DNA from: Acanthochromis polyacanthus
Lineage: Eukaryota; Chordata; Actinopteri; Pomacentridae
Direction: 5' to 3'
DNA: 64,000 nt
Assembly (NCBI RefSeq): GCF_021347895.1
Contig: NC_067121.1
Span: 36,877,974-36,941,973 of the forward strand
Position 1 is the first letter of the stretch. Every line of letters starts with the position of its first letter. The position numbers and the translations under genes were made by a program. Below are positions 12,209 through 24,235 of this stretch, piece by piece. The notes under the pieces are model-generated. The model was not told the DNA's origin. It saw only the letters and a program-made list of their open reading frames with translations, and searched no databases.

Positions 12209-13534
12209 ATTGCTTTCGATCTGCTCTGCCACAGAAGAACTTTTTTTCTCCATGGGCCCAAAGAACGTGGAGCTGTGAGGAAGCCTTTAGAAGCTTTTTC
12301 AACATGCCCACTCATTGACAGGCTTCCAAGAGGAATCAATATATTCACGAAATGAACTCAAGTAATACCTGCTTAGTCAGTTGCACCTGTTTGTGAAAAT
12401 ATCAGACCATGGCCAACACTTCTCCAGAGTCTGTGGTGATTGACAGCAGGAAGAAATTTGACTATGATGGTTTGTATCTGGTAAATGAAGCACTGTATAA
12501 ATAAATACATTAGATCTGTGTGGAGCTATGAGAAAACTTCAACTCTCCTCACTTTAAGTTGTGTATTTCCTCAAAATGGGAATAAAAGTTGTACTACTTT
12601 TTTATGAAATGCTAGTTATTGACGTCCTAGAAATATGTGCAGACATGCATGTATTATGGTCAGACTGCTAATCACAGTAAATCCTTAAAAAGCATAATTT
12701 CAAAATAGTGTGGGTTGAGTTGGCCTATTAGCACATTTTATAAAGGACTGTCTTCTCTCTAAACAGCTTGTACTGTTTTTTTTGTATGCAGGGAATGTAG
12801 ACAAGGGTCATCACACAAAGCTTCTGAGTGGTGTCCGACATTACACTTTCTGCTTCCACCCACCTTGTATTCCAGGCTGGGAGGATATTACTTTTTCATC
12901 TTGAGATTAAGTTGAAAGACTGATGTGGCTTGGACATGAAGGCTGCTTTGAACTCACTCCACTGAAGACTGAAAAGACATGTTTGTTGTCCCTGCCACGT
13001 AGGAATTGCTGCAGACTTTTAAGATATCTGTGGTTTATTTTAACTTGGGTATCTGTTGGGATATGAACATTACAGAGGTTACGGAGAATGGCAAATTGCT
13101 CCCATGGTCAGATGAATATAGAAGCTGTTAAAAAAAATAAAACTAGCGACAATTTTTTAATTAATATTATTTGTTGGCAGTAATAAAAGTCACCCCACCT
13201 ACAAACTGTAATTATGAAGAAAAAACAGGATTACCCAGGACAATATCATCTTTAACATCTGATTACTCTCTGGGTTTGTTTTTAACCAGTACAATCACCT
13301 GGTCATTATCACACTTGTTGGCCCATTTAATTTGATTTTACTCAGTGTGAAACAGTATTTGTGGATTTGTGCTGAATAATTAGGTATGAGGTATTCAGGT
13401 TGGGATTAGACCGCCTTGGTTTGGTACTTCCTGTGTTTCAGGCAAACTGTCAGAAGCCTGTTATGTCGATGTACTCACCTCCTGGAATGAAAATTCTAAA
13501 TCTCTTGTTCCATCCAAGATCCCCGTTTGCATCC
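12209..13534. other. No gene or recognisable repeat seen
   Basis: AT-rich sequence with short open frames only. The segment 12210-12360 beside the Tc1 derivative has open frames on both strands but no motif I recognise. Confidence 0.5.
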
Positions 13535-13740
13535 ATGCCTTCTGTATGGAGTTTGCATGTTCTCCCTCTGCATGCGTGGGTTTTCTCTGGTTACTCCGTC
13601 CTCCCACATACAGTCCAAAAACATGCCCAGGTTAATTGGTGACTCTAAAATGTCCGTAGATGTGAATAGGAATGTGATTGTCTGTATATGTAGCCCTGCG
13701 ACAGACTAGCGACCTGTTCAGGGTGTCCCTTGCCTTTGCA
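13535..13740 (+). repeat. Teleost dispersed repeat (ATGG-tail family), copy 1, left part
   Basis: Contains the hallmarks of a repeat scattered through percomorph genomes: GGAGTTTGCATGTTCTCC, then a CATGCGTGGGTTTTCTC block, CCTCCCACA, CCAAAAACATGC, TTAATTGGTGACTCTAAA, TAGCCCTGCGACAGACTAG and GACCTGTTCAGGGTGTCCC. The family normally continues with GGATAGGCTCCAGCCCCCC and ends in ATGG units. Here it stops near 13740 and the CTCCAGCCCCCC stretch reappears at 14223, on the far side of an inserted element. The other copies are at 16031, 25050-25925 (reverse) and 49658. I do not assign a database name. Confidence 0.75.
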
Positions 13741-14222
13741 CTAATGGTACGTGTCCACAGGATCCATCCATCTCCATCCCATTCATTGTCTATGAGAAAC
13801 GCATGGCAACGCGATCATTTGAGCTGCAATCTGGTGCATCTCCCCAGAGTGGGCTGCAGCTCATTTGCATAAAGTAGCCTCGACTTTTACTTTATGCAAA
13901 TTTGATGCAGCGAGCGGAGGTCCGGCGCCTCGAGAAACTTTCATCAAATGTCTAAAACTAGCCATTGTTGAACTAAAATGAGGACAGATTCAGCAACTGC
14001 ACAGCTCATTTCTTATTTCTCACCTCAAATGTTTTCAGAAATACTTTTTGCTAGACTGTGTTCATAATAAAAAAGAAAGTTTGTGACCGATCTGCCACGT
14101 TGCTCCAACGCATCTGCTGTGCTGAAGCGCTGTCATGTGACCACCTAGTGGCCCAGTAGGCCCACCAAGCGGGCGATTTTCAGATGCAGTGCGTTTACAT
14201 GCAAGAAAAATGGATCCTGTGG
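13741..14222. mobile_element. MITE-like insertion splitting the ATGG-tail repeat
   Basis: About 480 bp lie between the two halves of the dispersed repeat. CCACAGGATCCAT at 13755-13767 is the perfect inverse of ATGGATCCTGTGG at 14210-14222, giving a 13-bp terminal or near-terminal inverted repeat. Inside, ATTTGCATAAAGTA (13863-13876) and its exact inverse (13888-13901) form a 14-bp stem with an 11-nt loop, containing the octamer ATTTGCAT. There is no coding capacity. This is what a non-autonomous DNA transposon looks like, but I found no clear target duplication, so the superfamily is undetermined and the outer borders are approximate. Confidence 0.55.
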
Positions 14223-14250
14223 CTCCAGCCCCCCCTCCCCAACAATGTGT
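14223..14250 (+). repeat. ATGG-tail repeat copy 1, right remnant
   Basis: CTCCAGCCCCCCCTCCCC matches the segment expected to follow the left half at 13740. It is short and inferred mainly from position. Confidence 0.4.
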
Positions 14251-16030
14251 TACTTTTACGTGCTAAAAGATTTTTACTGGTATTTGAGGTCCCTGAATAA
14301 TACATGCCTCCTTACCACCAGTAAACAAAGAAAATGATGATAAATGATCTGTGAGCAACATCAGCTCATTCAGTCGGGACCAATAAAGAATGTCTATGAT
14401 ATCATTTAGAAAAACTTGCTTTGTTGTCTTGATTTTAATTCACACCCTGCTGTGTTTAGCTTTGGAGTGCATGGTTAGCAGCAGCCTGCGGTGTATAGTA
14501 CAGGTCATCAGTGGGATCTCAGCTTGCTGTGAGAAAGCGCCATTACTGAGAAGCTGCAGGTGTTTGAACAAGCATGTTGGAGGTGCTCCTACAGTGAAGC
14601 TGGGAGGTTGTGATTGGCCCCATGCTGAAAATTGGGCATCATTTTGTTCACGGAACACCAATATTAACAGCGACAGGATTAAGTTTGTCCATCCCTCACC
14701 CTTTATGTGTTTTTTTTTTGCATAGCTCAGCCAGTGTTTCATCCACCACACAGTGAGACAATGAGTGACAGAGTGTGCTGCGTGGAATAAAAGAAGGGAC
14801 GAGAAAACAAGAAAATAAGACAATGAAAGGATGACAAATTGAGACAGAGGAAGAGGCAGACAGGCTGCCTGACATGCAAATATTCCCCAACGGAAGTAGC
14901 TGTCCCTTGTGATAGTGATCCTGTCATTTGAGCAAGAGCCTGAACAGAAGAGGATGGCAGACAACAGAGGAGGACAGTTTATCCTGTTGGGCAGAGCGAA
15001 GGGACTGCTGCCACCATTTAGAGGCAAGCAGAACCAGATACAAGGATGGAGAGTATACATTAGCATGTGTTAATTCAAAGCTGTTATCACACCAATTAAT
15101 TAATTGCATACCATTCGGAAAAATGTCCGAGTATGATTATGGTCAAATTAACTGTTAAATTGGCTTCCAGCTTCTCAAATGCAAAGACCTAGTGAATAGC
15201 AGGGCTTTTTTGTGCATTTTCAGCATTTATTTCAGATTGTGCAGAAGGAAAAGGAGAAACACTCCCATTGCCCTTCTTATTTTATTGATATCCTCAATGC
15301 TAATGCAGATAGAAACAGGCCTATCATAGTTCATGTATAAACCCTACAGGTGAGCAGCAGTTTTAATAATTTGCCCATAATCACTTAAATTGTGCCTTTC
15401 CTTTCAGTTTGGGACCATGATGGTAATACTAAAAAACCCATGAAACTTAGCTGCCCTCAAGGAGAAGAAGGTGTTCTTCAATCACCCATCGTTAACAACA
15501 GAGAATTTTTGCCTTCATGAATGGATCTTAACAACTAAAGAGGCCTCTTAGATAAAAGAACAACTTCAAAAACCTTAAAGAGGTCCATTTGCTCTTTAAT
15601 CAAGCTCCTAAATGCACCTTGGAAGTTGTAGTTCATTTCGTGACTTGAGTTTTTGTCCATTGCGTCTTGTAACTTCTAACCTGATATTTTCCAGTGCAGT
15701 TTTTGACCTTTTGTTCTGATGGATAATTGCGTCTACAAAAGAAAAACAAAATTAGACATTATGTAATAAATATGACTTGCTATCTAATAAAAATGAGGGA
15801 AAAGTGTTTAACAGACTAATGAGGCAGGAATGGGAATTATCCAAGAATCGTGAGGTGATTGAGTTATTTTTAACTATGTTGAATGAATCTTCCAGTTTCC
15901 TAACAATATCCTCCGGATGTCATTTTTGAGTCATGTTGCATTTGTTTTATTTATTTTATTTTATTATCAATTGGTCTTGTCTCCTATCTGCTGTCACAGC
16001 TGAGTCACTGATGGCTTCTCAGTAATTTTT
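14251..16030. other. No gene recognised; one long but anonymous open frame
   Basis: The minus strand holds a 208-codon open frame (15066-14440), the longest in the window. It has no recognisable motif, is poor in charged residues, and its middle is the complement of a purine-rich tract. I treat it as accidental. A TTTTATTTATTTTATTTTA run lies near 15945-15964. Confidence 0.45.
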
Positions 16031-16178
16031 TGTTTGTATGTGTACAGGATCTGGTGCAAATGGAGTCTGGTGACCTGTCCAGGGTGTCCCCAGCCTTCAC
16101 CTTTAATCAGGGATAGACTCCAGTCCCCTGTAACCCTAATGAGGATTAGGCAGTGTATAGATAATGGATGGATGATGC
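16031..16178 (+). repeat. Teleost dispersed repeat (ATGG-tail family), copy 2, 3' part
   Basis: Reads TGGTGACCTGTCCAGGGTGT, then GGGATAGACTCCAGTCCCC, TAACCCTAATGAGGATTAGG, and closes with GATAATGGATGGATGATG. This is the 3' third of the family ending in its ATGG units; the 5' part is absent, which is common for these copies. Plus orientation. Confidence 0.8.
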
Positions 16179-18747
16179 AAATGGTTTATGCTTGGCATAT
16201 CATTGATGGAATATGGACAATAAGGTGATTTTGATATATCACAATTTTTCTGACAGAAATGTATGTTTCACACAGTTTGTTCAAGGATTTACAACAATCC
16301 TTGATTGATAGTCTAACAAATACTTCTTGTTTTACCACTTTCTGCCTTTGATAATTGGTGTCATATTGGAGATTTTTGAAACAGAACATGCCTTGAAAAA
16401 CTCCCTAAGGGATTTTGAGGTTCAGAGGGATATTGAAGAACTGTAGCATGCCTTGTTAACATAAAGAAAGCTTCCACAAATCTAAAACCCAGTACCTGGA
16501 GCAATTGTCTAATAAGAAAGGGAAGCGACTCTAAATACATCTGATAATAAGCTGCCATTTAGTTAATTTAGCCATATTAATTCCACAAAAAGCCATAATA
16601 GAATCATTTAATCATTGATTTATTGGAGATACTCATGAGCAGTAATAGCTGTCTTTAAGGGAACTATGCTGCGTGGCATACAGTGAAAATCTGTGAGTTT
16701 AACCTGCTGCAACAAATACAATTGTGCCTCAAGCAGTGACTCAATGATCAGTAGCAATGAATTGATTAAACCTATTCAGCAGAACAAAGTCGGTCATTTT
16801 AATGGTTTCATTGTCTTAAAGTCTAAAATAATGCAATTGAGGTGGTTTGGTATGAACAAAAATGCAGTTTCTCCACGATAATCATTTAATGTTTAATAAT
16901 TAGAATAATGATTTTATAAAGAACACGTAAAGAATAGTTGTTCCTGCATTTAGATTTTCCTCTTCAGTCAAATATGTGCACTGTGGCTTCATGTAACACC
17001 TGACATCTGTGGCATTTTGCTGCATCTCTTGACAAAGAAAAAAAAAACGAAAAAGGTTTATTCCAGCCAAAGTTGAAATTTGTGTCAAAATCCAACAGAC
17101 TGTTGCTCTCTTCTGTCCTTATATCATCTCTGCCTTATAACTTTACCTCGGAGCAGCAAAAGTGAAAATGTAAAATGCGGCTCTTATCTGGAAAATCCCT
17201 GATGTCTTACCTCCAAACTCTGCCAAAACTAAGACAAGGTCTCATAGTTTCTCTTCAGCTCTTGCGGAGCATCTAATCTTAAAAGTAAAAAATAATTAAA
17301 GAACACGAGTTGTTTATTTTTCGTCTCTTTCTGCTGAGCTTTTGTGCTCATCAATCAGAAGCAGCTCCCTAACCCTAACCGTCAGAAACATCGACTCAAC
17401 AGAGCGTGGATTTCATATTTTAAGGTCAGACAGTTCAGCTTCTGTTGGATCCCTGTAAGACTGGACCACATGTGGCCATGAGAGTCTGTATAAGGGCAAG
17501 ATGGGTAATTTTGTGTTTGGTTTAAATTCTTAATAACCTCTGACCTACAAAGTGTAAATGGGGAGAGCTATATCGAAATCTGTCAAGGGTGGTGATAACT
17601 ATGTAAACAAAACAAAAAGTGGAATCTGTTCAGGTAGGCAAGAAAAATAAGGCTCTTCTTATACTACTCTTTAGACCTATATGCTTATGGGTGTATTTTC
17701 AACTAGCAGCTGTTGTACACACAGTTCTGATATGGACCAGTCAGCTGTAGGGAATGAAGATGCAAGGCGACCATATTTCATTTCAGGTCTAGAAAAGAAG
17801 GCGTAATCAGAATACCAAAGCCATTAGTAAAACTGGGGATTATTGTCAAAATTACACATTAAAAAAAATGAAAACAAAAAACATTTTGGAGTAAAGAACA
17901 GTGTACTACCATGCCAGTGTTGCCAGCTATCATGCTTTTGGTGTGAGACGGCCGCTTTCTCTTGTTCTCATGCTGCGTTATCAAACCTCACGTCAAATAA
18001 AAGGAAGCCTCAAAGCCTTTCTTTCATGGAAAAAAAAATGTAGGTTAAACAGGCTTTATCTGCACAAAAGGCAAAGTCTGAACATCACGCCTGTTCCACA
18101 TTTTAGATTAAGCACTGGTCCATCAACTTCACAGAGCATGAAAGATGTTCAGAACACTAGTGTTGCTAGATATGCACAGAAAAAATTCCTTTGTTGAGAT
18201 ATTTTCTTCTTTTACTGCCGTATGCTGCAGATACTTAGGAAATTAAATCTTTATTGCAATAAAGACAGGATCTCTAACAGGCCAAATTAATAAGACTAAT
18301 CAACACTTAATGCAACCCAGGTTTGTATTTTTGTTCCCCTCAGACAGGTGAATGGCAGGTGAAGCTAAATCATTGATACATAGCAGCTGTTCATCAGGTC
18401 GAGTCCTGAGCCGCATTGCAACTATCAAGATACTCGACTTTACTCTTAATAAAAGTATGATCTGTAATAATTTTAAAAATAGGGGATGTCATGTCATTGT
18501 GGGTCTGGCTGCTTCCTATAACTACAAACAGATTGTGACTCTCCAATCATTGAAGTGACCACCAAAATATGACAACAAGTTGCCTACTAACATTGAAAAC
18601 ACATTTTTTGGTCCCATAAGTTACTGTATTGAAATCTCCAACATTAAGGGAATGCTGAGTAAAGTACTAAAGACACAACTTCTCTCCTGCTGCCCCATTT
18701 AAAAGATCTATCCCCTCAAATTGCTTTTAATTCAATCCAGATATTCT
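16179..18747. other. No gene or named repeat seen
   Basis: AT-rich. Open frames are below 100 codons and anonymous. A CCCTAACCCTAACC pair at about 17370-17384 is too short to call telomeric. A-runs occur near 17038-17050 and 17862-17880. Confidence 0.5.
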
Positions 18748-18985
18748 TGGTGCCCAGAGGATGACTCTTAACGACTTTGGTGATCTTCTGACTGTCCCTC
18801 TGGTGCTACCAAGGGGGCACAATTAGCATGTATTCATTGGAATATTGTATTATTATATCTATTGGACTGATTTGCACAACATTTTGTAAGGGTATTCATG
18901 GTTCCCAGAGGATGAACACCCACACAGATTGTTCAGGCTCTCACAGATTGAATTGCAGTAACTTTGATGATGACCATATCGCTGG
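18748..18985 (+). repeat. Fish dispersed repeat with CCCAGAGGATGA blocks
   Basis: GGTGCCCAGAGGATGACTC, then GACTTTGGTGATCTTCTGAC at about 18774-18793, a CTGGTGCTACCA block, a segment about TATTGGACTGATTTGCACAA, and then a second TTCCCAGAGGATGAACA block. This order (CCCAGAGGATGAAT, ACTTTGGTGATCCCCTGAC, TGGCGCCA, WACTGGATGGATTGGCAYAA) is one I know from many fish genomes. Related reverse copies appear near 43185 and perhaps 35020. No coding sequence; class uncertain. Confidence 0.6.
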
Positions 18986-20100
18986 CTTGATTGTAGATAA
19001 CACAGGGTTGTACTGCCTTTGAATCATTTTCTGCAACTTAATTATTTCTTGTCGGAAAATGAGAAGTGATTGACAAAGGGCTGTTTAACATCTAGTTTGT
19101 AAAATGTACATTGGTTTGACTTTTTTTTTTAATATAAGGACATCACATCCTGATAGGTCACTTCCTGTTAAGTGACTTCCTGTTTTTACTTCCTACCTAG
19201 CTCTGCAGAGAAACATGTGCTTCATCTTGTAAGGTGTAATCCACTTCCATCCACTGTGAAGCATCGTAAAGGCAATGATGTAAGTTCATTCCTTGAATTC
19301 ACACGCTAAAATGTGCATATTAGGGGTGATTTTGTTTTTCAAAAAAATATGTTTGCTAAATTAGTTAGAAGCCGGTTTGTTTACAGTACATAAACAAGCA
19401 TGTTTGTAGTCTTTCTAAGTGTCACCTACAGCAAAAGATGGCAATTTATATTCATGTTTACAACTATGTATGACTTAAGAATACAGAACTGAATTTTTTG
19501 ATTATCTTCCCCTTTTTTTTTAATTTTAAACATGTTGTGCTATGTTATCCCTTGTTTTTCTGGCTGTATTTCTATGAAACTTTGCTAGCCAACAGTCCTG
19601 GCATCAAAAGAAAGTAATACAAGAGTATGTGCACATTAGCAAAGTCACATCCTCCTCCACAGAAAATGAAAAACATGAATACAAAGTCAGAGCCAATAAT
19701 GAGTGCAAACAAAACAGCCTCTCAGTCTGAATATCAGGCCCAAAGCCATGAGGAGATCACTTCTAAATATCCGCAACGCCACACCCCTTCCCCTGCTTTA
19801 TCAGTCTTTCTAAGCACTACTGGCACACCACTTTTTACCGCCGTCTAAAAGAGCAATATTTCTTGTAACAGCGAAATAAAGTTTAGAATGGATTATTTAC
19901 CTGACTGCCAAAACTACTTAGAGCTAAAGAACAAGTAAGAGAGTGAATGGAGTGGGGAGAGGGAGAGTGCAGGGGAAAAGTTGGAAAACAGAGAGGAATT
20001 GGCATGCAAGCATTTGTCCATGGTGGGACAAAGATCAGTGAATCGATAGGCTGATGGAAGGCTGACAGAATGACAGCTCCATGCTGATCGCTGAAGGACA
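18986..20100. other. No gene or named repeat seen
   Basis: AT-rich with poly-T runs near 19119 and 19512. A CACTTCCTGT / GACTTCCTGT pair at 19158-19183 is a short local duplication. Nothing else could be supported. Confidence 0.45.
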
Positions 20101-20163
20101 TCTAGGAGAAGAGAGAGAGAGACGGAGAGAGGGAATGAAAGAGAGAGAGAGAGAGAGAGAGAG
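20101..20163. repeat. GA microsatellite
   Basis: GA dinucleotide runs, interrupted by GACGGAGAGAGGGAATGAAA, with the longest clean run at about 20140-20163. Confidence 0.95.
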
Positions 20164-20271
20164 CTGCTGACAGCCAGCTGTAATGAATGATAATTGTTCA
20201 TCAAGTGGACACACTCAGTATGTGCAGGCCAACGTTCACCTCGGCCTTCTACACATCGGAGTCACGCTTGT

Positions 20272-20274
<3 letters not shown>

Positions 20275-20310
<36 letters not shown>
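20275..20310. repeat. CA microsatellite
   Basis: Eighteen uninterrupted CA dinucleotides, decaying into CGCACGCAAATACACAC on the right, where a short inverted-repeat element begins. This is the longest simple dinucleotide repeat in the window and likely to vary in length between individuals. Confidence 0.97.
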
Positions 20311-20315
<5 letters not shown>

Positions 20316-20324
20316 GCAAATACA

Positions 20325-20537
20325 CACTTGTATGGCTATTTTTGTGAGGACATTCGCTGACATAAGCATCCCCTAAAGCCCCAACCCTGAAATTTACCCT
20401 TAAGGTTAGTAATAAAATTGAATCTTTACCCTGAAACAACTATTTGAAGGTGAGGAAATCATAACACTTTCCCCAAATCCCCTCACTCTGATGGTCTAAA
20501 ACTCACACTGGCTCTCACAAAGATAGCTATACAAGTG
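20325..20537. mobile_element. 213-bp inverted-repeat element abutting the CA microsatellite
   Basis: The left end CACTTGTATGGCTATTTTTG (then TGAGGAC) is repeated inverted at the right end, where the minus strand reads CACTTGTATAGCTATCTTTG (then TGAGAGC): about 27 bp with four or five mismatches. The inside is non-coding and carries TAAAGCCCCAACCCTG, TTACCCTTAAGG and CCCCTCACTCTGATGG, which match a short fish repeat that I know to sit habitually next to CA/GT microsatellites and to contain GTGAGGACATT. MITE-like; superfamily unknown. Confidence 0.65.
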
Positions 20538-20924
20538 CACAAACACACTGAATGTGCACTGCTGCAGGTCTGCAAACATACACAAACATAGTGGCATCTC
20601 ATGACAAATGTGCATTCAAAGAGCTGCAACATCCTTGGCTTGCCCAAAAAACAAATAAAAAATGTCATGTATGTACAATTCATGAGTTTTTAACGTGAAT
20701 GTTCGATTTATTTAAACATTTTTGAAGTGCATTGACTGTGCTGCCTTGTTGAGAAGTAAAGATATTTAAAAATTAGAGTGTTTGCCTGGACTCTTGGCAC
20801 TTTACCTTACAGTTCGATCATTTTACTAAGCAATCATGTAGGCTGTTTTCATTTGGAACACTGAAACCTCATGTTCTGTGATTATTTGTTGATTTGCAAT
20901 GAAAGACTGGTTTTGGTATGCGTG

Positions 20925-21510
20925 GGCAGCAGTTGTTGTTGTTGTTGGAATTATATGTGTTGGAATTAGTTTTGTTTTGTTTCTGGTAAATTAGCCGTTG
21001 TAATTACAGTGCTCGTCTTCCTGATGCTGATGTTCCACAAGAACTCATTTTTTGTCATTTTGTGTCCCATTTTTGTAATATTTTGTCTTGTTTTTGTTGT
21101 TTTCTGTCTTTTTTTTGTCTGACTGTTGTCGTTTTGATCGTGCAGTAAAATACTATAGTCATTCATTCAGTCACTCATTCAGTTCCAGATAGCTGTGATT
21201 AAATGTTTTGTTCCTTTGTAGACACTCTGTGATCTGTAGGTTCTAATGTGTAAATGACAAACTGAGGCATAATGTTGTTGAAATTGTTGAAATAATGTTT
21301 TTCTTCAGAAATTTCAAGTTATTCATGATGTTTTGGAAAAAGATAATTCCTTAAACATCAACATTTTGAGAATGGACTTTTTTGCACGAAAACAAAGGAA
21401 AAATTTGGAGTTGTGATTATTTATAAGTTGTTATGCTCTGATTTTACTGGTCCGGCCCACTTGATATCAGATTGGGTTGAATGTGGCCTCTGAACTAAAT
21501 GAATTTGACG
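20925..21510 (+). repeat. Non-autonomous hAT-like repeat with TTTTTGTC tract
   Basis: A TTG/TTGTT-rich stretch (TTGTCATTTTGTGTCCC, TTTTGTCTTGTTTTTGTTG; about 20935-21135) is followed at 21445-21505 by CTGGTCCGGCCCACTTGAT, TGAATGTGGCCTCTGAACT and AATTTGACGCTCCTGCTCT. That last combination (CCGGCCCAC, ATGTGGCC, TTTGAC..CCCTG) is the 3' end of common fish repeats that I associate with hAT (Charlie-like) elements. The left boundary is approximate and no coding remains. Confidence 0.5.
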
Positions 21511-23207
21511 CTCCTGCTCTAGATGCTGTCATAAGAAATATTGCAATGTTTAATATTTTGCTTCTTCTGCAGTAGAGAACAGGTAGCAGGGCTAATGCTA
21601 TGTGAGCAGGGATGTAGAAGGTCCAATTCCCACTGTGATTGCCTATTTTAAGTAATAATACAGCCCATCATTAACCTATATTTCTGTATTTTATTTTGTC
21701 AATGAAGTGGTCATAAAATGGTAATTTGGGCTGCAGGCTACAGTTTGGTAATGAGCGCTGATTAAGGTAGTATTTGTGAGCCACGATCAAATTTCACACC
21801 ACTTTCAGAAAAATATGTAAATGAGAACAGCTATATCATTATTTTGGCTGCAGAAAAAAACAGTTTGTGTGATTGCAGAAGACAGAAATCCGGACTGAAC
21901 ACACCAACAGACCATTTCCTCCTTCCCTATGTTGGCGTGTGTCTCTAATTACAAGCACAGGAATCTAACTTTGCTATAAATGCATTAAGTTGGCAACAGA
22001 AACTAAGAATCAGGATTAAAAATCAATCTTTAGTCAACTGTGAAATAGACCAGTCATTTATGTACATCCAACAGCAAATGACACGCCTGCTAGAACAAGC
22101 CAGTCTGACAAAAATAGCCCTGATGCATAAAGATGGCAGAGTAAAGAGAAGAGTCAGGGTCATAGGTGGCCTAGGAACCTGCTGGATGCATAAATACAGC
22201 CTGCTGGAATGACAGTAGATTGTTTCCGGTAGTGGAAACATCCCAGACTGTAGCACAGCATGATACGATGGGCGTCAGTTCACAAGGAAAAGCTGCTGTT
22301 TGCTTGTATCCTGTCATTTGTTCTGGTTAACAATGATCACCCTTTAAGGCTATTTCTATTATAATTTCACCTGAAATAAACATCTACTCTAAGACCAAAT
22401 TGGACAACCCTGGGCTCTGCTGAAAATGAACGCTTTAGAGCATTTTAAAATACAATAAGTCTTTGTGTCTCCAGCACTAGGCCAGAGTGAGATTTGAAAA
22501 ACTCCAGTGGAAATGGATATTTCTACTTCAGTCTAATCAAAACTGTAAATTACACAGTGAATATTAGCCTCACAACAATGAGTCAGGGACTGTGATGTTA
22601 TTAAACCTGTCCCTGAAGAGCACTTTGCTGCTCACAATAGTCTTTTCTTATTCCAATCAGAAATAAATCATCTTCCTATTTAGAGATTACTGAAATCTCA
22701 ACATTTGGTAATTATTTGCCTCTTAGGCAAAATAAATCAATCCAAGACATATGATCCTGTACAGATTGAGGATAACAGGAGGAACAGAGTTCATTTACTG
22801 TGCTCAGAGTGTTCTCCTTAACAACCTTATGGAGCATTAAATGCTCAAATAAGAGACAAATCTCAGTTAACAGTGGGATGGAACAAATCTCATCTATCAA
22901 AGGGCTTACACAGAGAGACACACAACCATTAAAGCTGATGAACAAAGTCTTCATTGTTGATTTGTCAGAAATGTGAATATAACTTCCATCCAGACAGATG
23001 TGCACTGAAAAGGAAAATAAAAGTTTACACTAACAGCAGTATTTCCACTACGTTTACTAAGTAGAGCTTAGATCACCACCACAGCGACACAGAAGCCACC
23101 ACTTTACATAGAACATAACCAAAACTCATGCGGTCCCTGCTGTCCTGGTTGAGATCAGCAAAAGAAGATGTTACAGTCACTGCTCCTTCAAATGACGGCA
23201 AACTAGG
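21511..23207. other. No gene or named repeat seen
   Basis: Open frames below 100 codons with no motif, no repeats recognised, AT-rich throughout. Confidence 0.45.
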
Positions 23208-23735
23208 GATCCACTGATATGAGTTTTTTAGGGCCATTGAGGTTTATTGATAATTGCAACCGATGCAAATTACATGTAATGCTTTAACAACATGTGATAT
23301 CAGGAAACTTGCCATACATAACTAGGCTTCCTCATGAACATGGTGATTGTAGCTAAATATGTAAAATACAAATTGGAGTGATTAAATTAGGACACTATCA
23401 ACTGACATTGATCAGTTTGTCTTCTGCGGTTACGTCTGCTGTTCTTCCATGTTTTCTTGATCTTTTCTCTTCCATTACTTTCATTGCCAATTGTGAGAGT
23501 GGCTAATTTCCTGGTTTGTGGCAACAGCTTGTGTTTGTTCTTCAGTTTTTGCAGTTTCTGCTTGAGATGCATTTCTGAGATCACAGAGTGATGACAGACA
23601 CTGGTAGATGGGAGCATCAGATGTGACGTAGCACATTTAATTAAACAATAATCAGTCAATAATTTACCTATAATCGGAAAAAATGTCAGATATTGACCAC
23701 AGTAATCGGTTAACTTAGCACTGTACTTCATCAGG
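23208..23735. repeat. Possible hAT-like fish repeat (CCGATA-type)
   Basis: The left part CTAGGGATCCACTGATATGA followed by GTTTTTTAGGGCC resembles the start of fish elements that begin CTAGGGATC.ACCGATAT and contain a GGGCCGAT block. The right part (23648-23720) has AATCAGTCAATAATTTACC, TATAATCGG and GTAATCGGTTAAC, in keeping with the degenerate ATCGG units of that family. No coding and no clean inverted repeat could be shown, so the call is tentative. Confidence 0.35.
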
Positions 23736-24059
23736 TCCCCATAAACACACCCCCACAGTTGTTGAAAAGAGATGTACACAATCCTTGATTTATTTGTGAG
23801 ATTTGTGACAAATCATTGAGAAACTTAAACTTATGCATAGATCTTCGAAGAGAGACGGCTCTGAGAAAAGACAAAAAATCCATTGAAGTAAGATCTAAAC
23901 ATGATTACGGTGACAACTTCTTGATCTTGGTGCAGACTCATTTGTAAGTTAATCAAATCAAGTAGTGATTTTAGGATTTATTGTGTTTACTCCTGTCTAA
24001 ATGTCAGTGGTTTGTGGACAGTGGTAGGTGTGGTGGGATGGGATGGTCCAGTTGGACTG

Positions 24060-24235
24060 CACGAAAATGTCCAATATTTTTGAATCCAGTCATTGACAGG
24101 TATAAATATTGCTGTTATGCCTGCTGGGGTTGGCCTGAATAGTGGTTTCTGGCTTCCAAATATTCGGGCCCTATTAAAGACGAATATCCGAATATTAGTT
24201 CCGCCTCGTAACGTCCGACAAAGGGGGGGGGCACA
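24060..24235. repeat. Possible short element with ATATTCG units
   Basis: Contains CCAATATTTTTGAATCC, CCAAATATTCGGGCCC and CGAATATCCGAATATTAG, similar to fish MITEs built from GAATATTCG words. It is short and degenerate with uncertain boundaries. A run of nine G lies just right of it at about 24224-24232. Confidence 0.3.

Noticed and set aside
11836..12355. Open frames on both strands of 80-107 codons
   Set aside because: Mostly shadows of the reversed and deleted Tc1 element; the true reading is the broken transposase on the minus strand.
17370..17384. CCCTAACCCTAACC, telomere-like
   Set aside because: Only two units; the same word is common in fish dispersed repeats, so it does not support an internal telomeric site.
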